Assembly: GCA_002433075.1 (NCBI GenBank)
Contig: DJHM01000038.1
Coordinates: 4,206-68,205 of the forward strand
DNA from: Latescibacteria bacterium UBA6620
Lineage (GTDB): Bacteria > Latescibacterota > UBA2968
Length of the DNA: 64,000 nucleotides
Reading direction: 5' to 3'
The translations under genes were made by a program, and so were the position numbers. The notes under the pieces were generated by a model. The model saw only the letters and a program-made list of their open reading frames with translations. It was not told the DNA's origin and made no database searches. Shown piece by piece: positions 16,977 through 26,532 of the stretch. Position 1 is the first letter of the stretch. Every line of letters starts with the position of its first letter.

Positions 16977-17777
16977 TTAGAATCCGTAGGTTCGATGGAG
17001 TTCCGACTTCAACGTTTCGAACGCCTCAGCTGGGGTGTCTGCAAAGTGGAACAATGAAAGGTCTTCTTTGCTGATCATGCCCCACTCCACGAGCGCGTCG
17101 AAATCAATGATCGAGTTCCAGAATTCGGACCCGTACACGACGATCGGCAGAGGTCGGTCAACCTTCCCCGTCTGGACGAGGGTGAGCACTTCCATCATCT
17201 CATCGAGGGTGCCGAAACCACCGGGGAAGACGACCAGGGCCTTGGCCAGGTAGACGAACCAGTACTTTCGCATGAAAAAGTAATGAAACTCAAAGCCCAG
17301 TCCCTCGGAAATATACGGATTCGCGTACTGTTCGAACGGCAAACTGATGTTCAGACCGACCGAGGGTCCGCCCGCTTCGAATGCTCCACGATTGGCAGCT
17401 TCCATTATGCCAGGCCCGCCTCCCGAGCAAACCGCGAATCGATGGTCCGGATCGAGCTCGCGCGACCACTCACCCAACATGCGGGAGAGAGCGACTGCAT
17501 CTTCGTAATATCGAGAGACCTCGACATCCCGTTGGGCTTTTCCTACGTCTCCGCCCTCTCTCGTCGCGTCATCGAGCGCTTGGGCAGCAGTTTCCCGGTC
17601 GCGGGTTCTGGCCGATCCGAAAAACACGATCGTATTCTGGATTTTCTCTTCGCCGAACCGCTGCTGTGGGTGAGTGTATTCGGAAAGAATCCGGATGATC
17701 CTGGCCTCGCGACCGTTCAGGAAGTCCATATTCTTGTAGGCCTTGTCAGGCGCTCCAGCAGCCTTCTGCATTTTCAA
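16977..17777 (-). CDS. LOG family protein (nucleoside 5'-monophosphate phosphoribohydrolase)
   Basis: The 266-residue product has the signature pair SGGGPGIMEAANRGA and PGGFGTLDEMMEVLTLVQTGK. These residues bind the nucleotide and hold the catalytic Arg/Glu of LOG (lonely guy) proteins. The family cleaves nucleoside monophosphates to base and ribose 5-phosphate; in plants it activates cytokinins, while in bacteria it is mostly a house-cleaning or purine salvage activity. An N-terminal extension of about 45 residues precedes the Rossmann core (IVFFGSARTRD). It leads the signalling genes downstream, abutting the kinase start with no gap. Confidence 0.88.
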   Translation of the reverse strand: MKMQKAAGAPDKAYKNMDFLNGREARIIRILSEYTHPQQRFGEEKIQNTIVFFGSARTRDRETAAQALDDATREGGDVGKAQRDVEVSRYYEDAVALSRMLGEWSRELDPDHRFAVCSGGGPGIMEAANRGAFEAGGPSVGLNISLPFEQYANPYISEGLGFEFHYFFMRKYWFVYLAKALVVFPGGFGTLDEMMEVLTLVQTGKVDRPLPIVVYGSEFWNSIIDFDALVEWGMISKEDLSLFHFADTPAEAFETLKSELHRTYGF

Positions 17778-17962
17778 CCCAACCTTTTGTAATTGTTGGT
17801 TTTATATCAATAATTGACCAGTATATTTGGTCGTTCAATTCGTGTCAAACCCAATTCAGGCCAGGGTTCTTGCTCATGTTCGGCCCAGGCGTTAAAATGG
17901 CCGGCCGTGCGTTCACCTCATTCTCAGATCACCCGATCGTTCCTCTTCAACTTCCTATATTG

Positions 17963-19042
17963 ATGAACCTACTGGCCATCTGCCTTGCGGTAACCTACGG
18001 GCTGATTGCACTCGCCCTGACCCGAGGCATCGTGCGAAACGAAATCGGATCTTTCTCCAACGCCCCTTCCGTCAGTGTGCTTGTCGCCGCCCGGAATGCG
18101 GCCGTCCATCTCGATGTTCTTCTTGAGGCACTGGCCGACCAGACCTACGAGGGCAACTTGGGCATCTACGTTCTCGACGATCGCTCGACCGACGGGACGG
18201 CCGCGGTCGCAGCGAAGTGGTCAGACCGCATACAAGGTTTGAGAATCATTCCCGTCGACCGGGCCTACCACCGTTGTGGCAAGAAGAACGCCCTGGAACA
18301 CGGAATCCGGGCCTCGGACGGCGACATCGTTCTCACGACAGACGCGGACTGTCGACCCCTTCCGGAATGGATTGCGAGAACCGTGTCGTATTTCGATACC
18401 CACACGGGTGCGGTCGCAGGTCCCGCCCCACTGGAAGGACGTGGCTGGGCGCGTGGGCTCGCCGCCTTCCAGTCCCTCGTCGTCGGAGCCATCGGGCTGG
18501 GGAGTGCAGGCCTGGGCTACCCCCTCACCTGCTCGGGACGAAACTTCGGGTTCCGCAGGGCGGCCTTTACCGATGTGGGTGGATACGACTCTTCCGGGCA
18601 CCTCATCGGGGGGGATGACGTCTACCTGATGCGGGCCATCGCTGTCCACCGCGATTGGGACGTGGTGTATCACGACGACACCGAGGCCGCCGTTCCCTCG
18701 CCAGCTCATTCCGACGCTCTCTGGCAACGACATCTGCGTTACCAATCCAAGACGTTGCGCTATGGGTTCGGAACCTTGATGGTCTCCCTGCCGGTCTATA
18801 TATTGCACCTGACCTTGCTGGTCGCTCCGCTCATCGTGTGGTGGCGACCAGACCAACTCCCCGTTCTGCTCGGGCTTGCAGCCGTCAAGTTCCTCACAGA
18901 TGGGGTGTTTCTTTATGCGGCTGCACGCAGGCTTCGCCAGATCGGTTTGTTGCTCTGGCTTCCGATCGTGGAGTTGATTTCCATACCCTACGTAGCCGTC
19001 GTGTCCGCCATCGGGGCCGTCCGGCCCACGTCCTGGTCGTAA
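17963..19042 (+). CDS. Membrane-anchored family 2 glycosyltransferase
   Basis: A GT-A domain lies between membrane segments. MNLLAICLAVTYGLIALAL is an N-terminal helix. SVSVLVAARNAA, YVLDDRSTDGT and LTTDADCRPLPEW (the DxD metal site) form the nucleotide-sugar site. GGYDSSGHLIGGDDVYL and the W..Q..R.RYQ segment (LWQRHLRYQSKTLRYG) complete the family pattern. Two or three C-terminal helices follow. I took ATG 17963 because the protein then begins at the helix; the frame stays open to 17870 without a better ribosome binding site. It leads the co-oriented cluster with a radical SAM protein and a second related transferase. Confidence 0.85.
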   Translation: MNLLAICLAVTYGLIALALTRGIVRNEIGSFSNAPSVSVLVAARNAAVHLDVLLEALADQTYEGNLGIYVLDDRSTDGTAAVAAKWSDRIQGLRIIPVDRAYHRCGKKNALEHGIRASDGDIVLTTDADCRPLPEWIARTVSYFDTHTGAVAGPAPLEGRGWARGLAAFQSLVVGAIGLGSAGLGYPLTCSGRNFGFRRAAFTDVGGYDSSGHLIGGDDVYLMRAIAVHRDWDVVYHDDTEAAVPSPAHSDALWQRHLRYQSKTLRYGFGTLMVSLPVYILHLTLLVAPLIVWWRPDQLPVLLGLAAVKFLTDGVFLYAAARRLRQIGLLLWLPIVELISIPYVAVVSAIGAVRPTSWS

Positions 19043-19050
19043 CACACCTT

Positions 19051-20109
19051 ATGCTCTCACTCAAAACGCTACCGCAAGCGATCGGCCGATACTACGGCAT
19101 CACCACCCCCAGGCGAGGGTGGAACGCGGCCAAGGTCATCACATCTTACGGTCTTTCGAATCTCTTCAGGCGGGACATCCGGTTCGGCCGGCCGATGATG
19201 CTCATGGTCGAACCTACCAACCATTGCAACCTGCAGTGCCCTCTTTGTCCTTCGGGCAACGGCGAGATGACGAGGCCTCGCGGGATCATGCCGTTCGAAG
19301 ACTTTCAACGGGCGTTCGATCCCCTGGCGGACGACCTTCTCCTTCTCCTCCTGTGGAACCAGGGCGAGCCGTTCATCAATCGGGATCTCACCCGGATGGT
19401 GCGTCACGCCGCCTCCCGCAACGTCCCCACGATCACCAGCACGAACGTTCACTACGTACGCAGCGACGAGGAGGCGGAGGACATCGTTACGAGCGGGCTC
19501 AGCGAACTCATTCTCTGTCTGGATGGAGTGGACCCTGAAACGTACGTCAAGTATCGCGTAGGAGGTGACTTCGATCGTGTGCTCGACGGCATCGACCGCA
19601 TCACGCGAGCCAAGCGACGCCTCGGGACAAAGGGCCCCCTCATTCATCTCCAGTTCATCATCATGAAGCACAACGAAGGCCAGATCGAATCCGCTCGCGA
19701 CCTCGCCCGCCGCTTTGGCGTAGACCGACTGTCCCTCAAGACGGCCCAGGTCTACACCGATGACGACGTTGACGAATTTCTTCCCAGCGACCCCTCCTTG
19801 AGTCGATACGATTATCAAGCCGAGGGGTTAAAAACAAAGGCACGTCTCAAGAATACCTGTCGCCATCTCTGGTACAGTACTGTCATTAACTGGGACGGCT
19901 CTGTTTCCCCGTGCTGCTTCGACAAGGATGTGCATTACGGGCTCGGTCAGACCCTGGACGGCACAGACTTCGACGATGTCTGGACCGGAGAACGCTACAC
20001 ACGTTTTCGAAACGACATCCTCGAGGACCGCGCGGCCGTCCCGATCTGTAACAATTGTTCGGAAGGCATCAAGGGTTTGTTCTACGACATCGAGGACGTC
20101 ACCCCGTGA
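19051..20109 (+). CDS. Radical SAM/SPASM domain protein
   Basis: The 352-residue protein has the radical SAM motif CNLQCPLCP (Cys59, Cys63, Cys66), which binds a 4Fe-4S cluster that cleaves SAM. WNQGEPFINRDL is the usual 'GGEP' motif region. The C-terminal part has CRHLWYSTVINWDGSVSPCC and CNNC, a SPASM-type auxiliary cluster region. SPASM enzymes modify peptides or other substrates by radical chemistry; relatives are also found in glycan and lipid clusters. It lies 8 bases after one glycosyltransferase and its TGA overlaps the GTG of another (GTGA), so the three are almost certainly one transcription unit. The substrate is unknown. Confidence 0.88.
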   Translation: MLSLKTLPQAIGRYYGITTPRRGWNAAKVITSYGLSNLFRRDIRFGRPMMLMVEPTNHCNLQCPLCPSGNGEMTRPRGIMPFEDFQRAFDPLADDLLLLLLWNQGEPFINRDLTRMVRHAASRNVPTITSTNVHYVRSDEEAEDIVTSGLSELILCLDGVDPETYVKYRVGGDFDRVLDGIDRITRAKRRLGTKGPLIHLQFIIMKHNEGQIESARDLARRFGVDRLSLKTAQVYTDDDVDEFLPSDPSLSRYDYQAEGLKTKARLKNTCRHLWYSTVINWDGSVSPCCFDKDVHYGLGQTLDGTDFDDVWTGERYTRFRNDILEDRAAVPICNNCSEGIKGLFYDIEDVTP

Positions 20110-21272
20110 CCTCGCTCGAACTCGCCGCCCTGGGGTTCCTTGTTATTTCGACACTCGCCTACGTGATCTCCGCAGTCCTGTTTCGCATTGGCCTGGGGCG
20201 GCTTCACGATCCGTCTGGCGCAGACACGCCCTTCGTCTCGGTCGTCATCGCCGCTCGCAACGAAGAGAGTTACATCGGCGCCTGCCTCGACTCCCTCGCT
20301 CGACAGACTTATCCCCAGGACCGCTACGAGGTCCTCGTCGTCGACGATGATTCTGACGATCGAACGTCCGAGGTCGCTGCCAGCTACTCGGTCGCGACCG
20401 TCGTCCGACCCGACCCACAGTTCAACGATCACGCCGCCAAGAAAAGACCGATGGCCACCGGCATCAGCCGTGCAAGAGGGGAACTGATCCTCACCACAGA
20501 CGCCGACTGTACCGTGCCAGAAACCTGGATCGAGGAAGTGACCAGGTGTTTCTTGCCAGAAATCGACGTCGTAATCGGGTTCTCGCAGATCAGACAACCT
20601 CGGTCTCCCGGATCGGTGTGGGATCGCCTCCAGGCGCTCGACTTCCTCGCCCTCCTCACCGCAGCCGCTGGCGCAACCGGCCTGGGATCCGCCCTTGCTG
20701 CGACGGGTCAGAACTTTGCTTTCCGGAAGTCCCTCTTCAGACGCGTTGGAGGCTATGAAGAGGTCAAGCACCGTCCTTCCGGCGACGATGTTCTCCTGCT
20801 CCAACTGTTCAAACGAAGAGCGGGGGCCCGTGTGGGCTTCTGCCGTTCACCTGGCGGCTTCGCGACCACCTGGCGAACCGAGGCGATCGCCGGCTATCTC
20901 CGACAGAGGAGAAGGTGGGCTTCAAACGCGACCGCCCAACTGAGACTCAATCCGCTTTTTTTCTCCTACATCGTCACTGTCTTCACAACGAATGCCCTGA
21001 TCCCTGTCGCGCTCTGTCTGGGCCCGCCCCTGTTCCTGGCGGGTCTGGTGGCCGGCACCGTAAAACTCCTTGTCGATGCGCTCGTGCTTTCGGCAGGAGC
21101 TCACATCTTCGGCCGACGCGACCTGCTACGTCTTTTCCCAATGTGGACCCTGCTCCAGCCTGTTTATATCGTCCTCGTCGGATTGACGGGGTCCCTGTTC
21201 GGCTTTACGTGGAAGAATCGCCGGCACTCACATCGACCCTCCAGCACGGACCTGAACCATGCCACAGTGTGA
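20106..21272 (+). CDS. Membrane-anchored family 2 glycosyltransferase
   Basis: The 388-residue product has an N-terminal membrane helix (LGFLVISTLAYVISAVLF), GT-A motifs FVSVVIAARNEESY, VLVVDDDSDDRT and LTTDADCTVPETW, and the processive-type QRRRWASN pattern near residue 270. Two or three C-terminal helices follow. It shares layout and several motifs with the transferase two genes upstream, including a GLGSA segment and NFxFR, so the two are paralogues. GTG 20106 overlaps the radical SAM stop. It overlaps the next gene start by 14 bases. Confidence 0.87.
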   Translation: MTSLELAALGFLVISTLAYVISAVLFRIGLGRLHDPSGADTPFVSVVIAARNEESYIGACLDSLARQTYPQDRYEVLVVDDDSDDRTSEVAASYSVATVVRPDPQFNDHAAKKRPMATGISRARGELILTTDADCTVPETWIEEVTRCFLPEIDVVIGFSQIRQPRSPGSVWDRLQALDFLALLTAAAGATGLGSALAATGQNFAFRKSLFRRVGGYEEVKHRPSGDDVLLLQLFKRRAGARVGFCRSPGGFATTWRTEAIAGYLRQRRRWASNATAQLRLNPLFFSYIVTVFTTNALIPVALCLGPPLFLAGLVAGTVKLLVDALVLSAGAHIFGRRDLLRLFPMWTLLQPVYIVLVGLTGSLFGFTWKNRRHSHRPSSTDLNHATV

Positions 21273-22221
21273 CTACACCGGACCCAGCGGGAACCAGTGC
21301 GCCATCGACGCCCAGGATGGGAAACCGCGTTGTATCTGGCACGATCACGAGGTCTCCAAACGCGACCTGGACGTCAAAGCCCATCTGGAGGAGTGCGCGA
21401 GAAACTTCCAGAGTTGCGAAGGGTATGAGCTCAACGGAGCGAACCTCGAAGATGCCTACATCATGGAACTCGATCTCTCCCACGCGAACCTCGAACGGGC
21501 GTTCATTCGGGACGGGCACGCCTACGGCATCAACCTGACCGGCGCCCGACTACAGAAAGCCGACCTGCAGGATGCCACGCTCAGAGAAGCCGTGCTAGCC
21601 GACGCAGAACTACTCGGCACGAACCTCGATGGAGCCAGCCTCGACCGCGCTGACTTCGGTCAGGGCAGCGTCCTCCGGAACCATAAGCTCGCAGACGAGC
21701 TCAGCCGTGATGGCGATGAGAGGGGAGCTATAACGAAGTATCAGGAGGCAGAAGAGATCTACCGCAACATCCGGCAGCGATTCGAAGCCGCCGGAAAAAC
21801 CGACGTGGCAGGCCGGTTCTTCTACCTGGAGATGGTCAGCAAGCGCCGTCAGCTCCCCTACTTTTCCGTGAGCCGGTTCTGGTCCAAGCTCGTCGATCTG
21901 ATCTGCGGGTACGGGGAGGAACCCGTTCGGGTCGTCGGTGTTTCCGTGATGGTCATCCTGGCCTGCGCACTGTTGTTCTGCATTTCGGGGATCGGTCACG
22001 GCGACAACGAATACGCCTTCCACCTTACCAACACCCTCTGGGAGGATGTCGAGATCCTGGCGATCTCGATCTACTACAGCATCGTGACCTTCACCACGCT
22101 CGGATACGGCGACATGGTCGCTTTCGGGTGGGGTAAAGGGGTCGCCGCACTCGAGGCCTTTGTGGGTGTCTTCCTGAATTCGATGTTCCTCCTCACCTTC
22201 GCCAAGAAGATGGTTCGTTGA
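21259..22221 (+). CDS. Pentapeptide-repeat two-helix potassium channel
   Basis: The N-terminus has a small Cys/His cluster (Cys4, Cys14, Cys25, CIWHDH), possibly a zinc knuckle. Residues 50-135 are pentapeptide repeats of A(D/N)LXX type (ANLEDAYIMELDLSHANLE, then ARLQKADLQDATLREAVL), which form a right-handed beta-helix. A helical linker follows. The C-terminal quarter holds two membrane helices (VVGVSVMVILACALLFCI and the last 25 residues) around a pore loop with the K+ selectivity filter TFTTLGYGD. The protein thus looks like a homotetrameric K+ channel with an unusual cytosolic sensor. Ligand and gating are unknown. It overlaps genes on both sides. Confidence 0.88.
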   Translation: MPQCDYTGPSGNQCAIDAQDGKPRCIWHDHEVSKRDLDVKAHLEECARNFQSCEGYELNGANLEDAYIMELDLSHANLERAFIRDGHAYGINLTGARLQKADLQDATLREAVLADAELLGTNLDGASLDRADFGQGSVLRNHKLADELSRDGDERGAITKYQEAEEIYRNIRQRFEAAGKTDVAGRFFYLEMVSKRRQLPYFSVSRFWSKLVDLICGYGEEPVRVVGVSVMVILACALLFCISGIGHGDNEYAFHLTNTLWEDVEILAISIYYSIVTFTTLGYGDMVAFGWGKGVAALEAFVGVFLNSMFLLTFAKKMVR

Positions 22222-23357
22222 GACGCGTTCTCGCGTTGCTCATCCTGCTCGGTGTCGTCAACTCCGTTCGGTCGGAGCCGCACCGGCCGCGTGCGCGCGA
22301 CGCCGGCGTCGTCATCGGCCGTCATCCGACCGGCCCCCTCAACGCGATCACCGACGTCCCGGGCGTGGCCGTGGGTCACGTGACCCTGATCGAAGGTTCG
22401 GGAGCGCTTGTCGTCGGAAAGGGCCCCGTTCGAACGGGGGTGACTGCCGTTGTGCCACACCCCGGTGACATCTACGCGGAACCCGTCTATGCCGCAGCAC
22501 AGGTCATCAACGGATATGGAGACATGACCGGGCTGTCGTGGATTCAAGAGAGCGGTCGTCTCGAGTCGCCGATCATGCTGACCAACTCGATCAGCATCGG
22601 GGCCGTCTACGAGGGCGTCCTCGACTACGCGCTCAAGCACGACCACGACCCGATGCCCGTCGTCGCGGAATGCTATGACGGGGGGCTCAACGACATCAAA
22701 GGACGTCACGTCACGAGAGCACACGCGGTCCAGGCCATCCGCAGCGCAAAGACCGGGAAAATGGCGGAAGGCTCGGTCGGTGGCGGAACCGGAATGCGAT
22801 CCTACGGCTACAAGGCCGGCATCGGCACCTCGTCCCGCCAGGTAGAACTTTCGTCGGACGGCTACGCCTTTACGGTCGGCGTCCTCGTGAACGCAAACTT
22901 CGGACGCCGGGCCAACCTGACAATCGCCGGTGTGCCGATCGGTGCCCGTCTCCCAGACGCTTCGGACCCGCCCAAGCGCGACGGCTCAATCATCATCGTT
23001 ATCGCCACAGATGCCCCCCTACTCCCGATCCAGCTCAGAAACCTTTGCGGCCGAGCCGCATTCGGAATCGCGCGAACCGGTTCATCGTCTCGAACCAGCA
23101 GCGGGGATTTTGCGATCGCTTTCTCGACTGCCAAGAGACACAAACAAGATGATTCGGTCATCGATCGATCCGAACACGTGCGACATGGCGAGCTAACGCC
23201 ACTCTACGAAGCCGTCTCCGAAGCCACGGAGGAGGCGATCCTCAACGCAATGTTCAAGGCGGATACGATGGTCGGTCAGGGAGACAGCGTGATGCCCGGT
23301 CTGCCGGTGGATCGCGTCAAGTCCATCCTCAAGGAACACGGAAGGCTGGCGGAATGA
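22218..23357 (+). CDS. P1 family N-terminal-nucleophile aminopeptidase (DmpA type)
   Basis: The 379-residue precursor starts with a signal-like segment (RRVLALLILLGVVNSVRS), so it is probably exported. The family core follows: NAITDVPGVAVGHVTL, TGVTAVVPHPG, VGGGTGMRSYGYKAGIGT, VGVLVNANFG and GSIIIVIATDAPLLPIQ. In DmpA and BapA the chain cleaves itself before the Ser of a Gly-Ser pair at this last place, and that Ser becomes the nucleophile. The family hydrolyses N-terminal D- or L-residues and beta-peptides. Start TTG 22218 overlaps the channel stop, and its stop overlaps the symporter start. Confidence 0.88.
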   Translation: MRRVLALLILLGVVNSVRSEPHRPRARDAGVVIGRHPTGPLNAITDVPGVAVGHVTLIEGSGALVVGKGPVRTGVTAVVPHPGDIYAEPVYAAAQVINGYGDMTGLSWIQESGRLESPIMLTNSISIGAVYEGVLDYALKHDHDPMPVVAECYDGGLNDIKGRHVTRAHAVQAIRSAKTGKMAEGSVGGGTGMRSYGYKAGIGTSSRQVELSSDGYAFTVGVLVNANFGRRANLTIAGVPIGARLPDASDPPKRDGSIIIVIATDAPLLPIQLRNLCGRAAFGIARTGSSSRTSSGDFAIAFSTAKRHKQDDSVIDRSEHVRHGELTPLYEAVSEATEEAILNAMFKADTMVGQGDSVMPGLPVDRVKSILKEHGRLAE

Positions 23358-24811
23358 CGACGTCGGTGATCATCGGGCTCATTGCCTACGTCGGCGTCAC
23401 CCTCGGTATCGGCATCTATGCGGGCCGCCGAGTCAAAGACGCCTCCGACTTCCTGGTCGCCGGCCGCCGGCTCGGGACCGTCCTGGCCACAGGCACCCTC
23501 GCAGCCACCTGGTTCGGAGGAGGCATCGTGGTCGGCGCCTCGAGTGAAGCCTATAAACACGGGTTCCTGGGCGTCATCGCCGACCCGTTCGGCGCCGCAC
23601 TGTGTCTGATCCTGGCCGGTCTTTTCTACGTTCGCACGATGCGCCGAATGGGCCTGACCACCATCGCCTCCTTCTTCGAAGTACGGTTCGGTCGAACGGC
23701 CAGCCTCATCGCGGCTGCGTGCACGATTCCGGCCTACGTTGGATGGGTCGCCTCCCTCATGGTCGCCTTCGGGCGTGTCATCCAGACCGTCGGCGGCATC
23801 GATCCCGATCTGGGAATCTGGATCGGCGCGATCATCGTGCTCGTATACACGACGGTCGGAGGCATGTGGGCCGTGACCCTCACGGATTTCGTTCAGGTTC
23901 TCGTCCTCGTCCTCGGGCTTGTCTGGATCACACCCACGCTACTTTCGGAAATGGGAGGCTGGTCGACGCTCCGACCTCAGATGCCCGATCGTATGTTCCA
24001 TCTGTATCCGCACGGCGGCGATACGATCGCGTGGTTCAACTATGCTCGCGACTGGCTCGTCATCGGCCTCGGGAATCTGGCCGGCCAGGATCTCATTCAG
24101 CGTACCCTGTCCAGCCGTGATGAGACCGTCGCCCAGAACAGCGCCTATCTCTCAGCCGCGCTCTACCTGACCGTCGGCCTGTTGCCCGTCTTCCTTGGTA
24201 TCGCGGCAACCGTCGTGCTCCCGGACCTGGGGAACCCGGATCTCGTCATGATGGAACTCGGGCGGCTGTATCTACCACCGCTGGCGCTTGCGGTTTTCAT
24301 GGGAGCGCTTGTATCCGCCCTGCTCAGCAGCGCCGATAGTGCTCTGCTCGCACCGGCCAGTGTCATCAGCTGGGACATCCTGAAGGCCGTGCGTCCTGAC
24401 GTCGACGAGCGTACCGTGCTCCGCGCCTCACGTTGGTGTGTTCTCGTACTGGGTGCAGTGTCCGTCTACCTGGCGTTCGCGCACAACACTATCTACTCGC
24501 TGATGGTCGATTCCTGGTCCATCCTTCTCGCCACGTTGTTCGTTCCACTGACGGCCGGAATCTGGTGGCCTCGCGCAAACACACGGGGCTGTAAGGCTTC
24601 AATGATTGCAGGATTTCTCGCTTACCTGATCCTTGGGGAGTGGCTACCCGGCTTGCCGGCCGATCTGTTGGCCGTACCCATAGCCACCATTGCCCTAGGT
24701 TTCTTTTCATTGAGCGGGCCGTCTCCGCTCCCCCTCCGCACCCAAAATGGCTCTCCGCTGGGCCCCTGCCCCAGGATCGGTCTTCATTTCAGGATGCAAA
24801 ATCGAGGATAA
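23354..24811 (+). CDS. Sodium:solute symporter (SSS family)
   Basis: A 485-residue membrane protein of about 12 to 13 helices with SSS motifs: an N-terminal segment FLVAGRRLGTVLATGTLAATWFGGG (helices 1-2), GGMWAVTLTDFVQ, and the Na+-site helix ALVSALLSSADSALLAPASV. It should bring a small solute in with Na+. The substrate is unknown, but an amino acid or peptide product of the upstream P1 peptidase is a fair guess. It starts ATGA-overlapped with that gene. The last 40 residues lose membrane character (PLPLRTQNGSPLGPCPRIGL) and could reflect a late frameshift. Confidence 0.88.
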   Translation: MTTSVIIGLIAYVGVTLGIGIYAGRRVKDASDFLVAGRRLGTVLATGTLAATWFGGGIVVGASSEAYKHGFLGVIADPFGAALCLILAGLFYVRTMRRMGLTTIASFFEVRFGRTASLIAAACTIPAYVGWVASLMVAFGRVIQTVGGIDPDLGIWIGAIIVLVYTTVGGMWAVTLTDFVQVLVLVLGLVWITPTLLSEMGGWSTLRPQMPDRMFHLYPHGGDTIAWFNYARDWLVIGLGNLAGQDLIQRTLSSRDETVAQNSAYLSAALYLTVGLLPVFLGIAATVVLPDLGNPDLVMMELGRLYLPPLALAVFMGALVSALLSSADSALLAPASVISWDILKAVRPDVDERTVLRASRWCVLVLGAVSVYLAFAHNTIYSLMVDSWSILLATLFVPLTAGIWWPRANTRGCKASMIAGFLAYLILGEWLPGLPADLLAVPIATIALGFFSLSGPSPLPLRTQNGSPLGPCPRIGLHFRMQNRG

Positions 24812-24978
24812 ATTTCGCTTTGTGGTTCCATTCCAACTCTTTATATCATTTGTTTGTAAGAGGTTAGGGTTCGCAGGCGACATGTTGCCGATCGGTTTTC
24901 GGCACAGAGTGAGCGTTCGCGCACCAGCCACAAGAAATCCCCTATCAGTTTGTTTTGTAAGGCTTTGTCGTAACCCCA

Positions 24979-24997
24979 CACCCACTTCCCGTGGGTG
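24979..24997 (+). terminator. Small hairpin between symporter and kinase genes
   Basis: CACCCAC and GTGGGTG enclose a five-base loop. It lies after the symporter gene and 20 bases before the next start. There is no U-run, so it may be a leader hairpin rather than a terminator. Nothing else is seen in 24812-25017. Confidence 0.35.
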
Positions 24998-25017
24998 AAG
25001 CCGGGAACGATAAATTC

Positions 25018-26523
25018 ATGTCGGACGCTAGAGACAAACTGAGCGCGGCGATTGCCGCGAAAAAATCAGGCCCCGCTTCCAAGCCTTCGGCACCCAAGAA
25101 AGCCAAGGCGACAGCAGTATCCTCTTCGCCCGCGCCCCCCGCACGAACTTCCAGACCAAAAGCCGAAAAAGAAAAAGCCAAGAAGAAGAGTGGAGGAGGA
25201 GGCAATCTGCTTGGCAACGCACTCGGTAAGCTCGCAAAGAACTTCGTGGAAGGGCTCAAGGACGCGACCGGTGAGATCAGCCCCAAGCAACTGATCGAGT
25301 CTGCGCGGGACGGCATATCCAACCTTCAGCCTGGTGAAAAAGAAGGCGGTATCGATGAGGCTCCTGTGCCCACCTCCGAATCCCCCCTGAAGAGCCCGCT
25401 GCTTCACGCGACGTCGGCGTCTCCGCCGAAAGCTCCCCTGCAGATTCGGCAAACGGTGCCCCCGCGGGGGATGAAGCGTCCGGCGACTGGTCACCCGCCA
25501 AGGTCCAGCGCGCCCCCAAGAAGCGAGCAAAGAAAGAAGCTGCCCAAGAGGCCCCTGCTTCAGAGCACACAGAGGATGTAGAGTCTCCCGTGGAAGGTGA
25601 GGTCGAGGCAGCCGAAGCCGAGGCACCTGCCGCTTCCGACACTCCCGGAGAGGAGGCAACTCAGGAGGCCGCGGTAGCCGACGAAGGCCCGACGCTCGAG
25701 GATGTCGACACCCCGTCCTATTCACCCGCCAAGGTGCAACGAGCAAACAGGCGCACGCCCAAGAAGGACAAGGAGGAAGAGCCAGCTCCCGCTAACGAAG
25801 ACGAAATCGAAGCTGTCGAATCCGCTGAAGCGGAAGCCCCTGAACCAGAACCCTCGAATGGCAAGCGCGCATCCAAGAAACGTCCCAAGCGATCCAGAGC
25901 GCCACAGGCCAACGTATCACCCGAGGAGCAGAAGATTCGTGGGTTCCAAGCCCTCCATACTCTATTGAACAACGAAATATGGGCGCCCATCGCCGTCGAC
26001 AGTCAGGCCAAACCGAGTTCCATTTTCGCCCCCCGGCAACACTTCGATAAACAATGGGCGACGCCTGAATTCCGGGAAAGCCCCTACTGCCGTGTTCGAA
26101 TCCACCCTCACACGGGGTGACGACGCGGGAGTCCCCCTGGAATGGACGCTCGCTCGTTTCAGAGTGGGCAGTGAGTCATTCTTCATCGGTGTTGCGCGAG
26201 ACCTGTCGGATCGTAGAGCCGCAGAGCGGCAACGATATGAAGCAGAGCAGATGCAGACGCTCCTCGAGATCGCGGGAGGTGCGGCCCACGAAATAAACCA
26301 ACCCCTGACAGCCATCCTCGGCTACGGGGAAATGGCCCTCGCGCAGCTCGAGGAGAGCGACGGGATGCACGGCCACCTCAAGCACATCGCGGAAGCCGCG
26401 CTGAGAATCACGGAGATTGTAAAGAGGATGCAGGCTCTGCACGAATACCGTACTCGCCCTTACGCAAACGGTCAGCGCATTGTCGACTTTCGTTCGGAAG
26501 ACGAACGAAGACGGGAAGAGTGA
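25018..26523 (+). pseudogene. Lys/Ala/Glu-rich protein with PAS and HisKA domains but no ATPase, two frameshifts
   Basis: From ATG 25018 the product is a basic, Ala/Pro/Lys-rich chain. One C is missing in a six-C run near 25386 and one A is extra near 26083; correcting both gives about 500 residues. The middle is acidic and repetitive and contains the repeated motif SPAKVQRA followed by basic residues twice. The C-terminus is a PAS-like region (TLARFRVGSESFFIGVARD) and a HisKA dimerisation domain with the phosphoacceptor His in AAHEINQPLTAILGYGE. It ends soon after TRPYANGQRIVDF with no ATPase domain. It could only be phosphorylated by another kinase. The frameshifts lie in homopolymers and may be sequence errors. 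Confidence 0.65.
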
Positions 26524-26532
26524 GGCTCGTCC

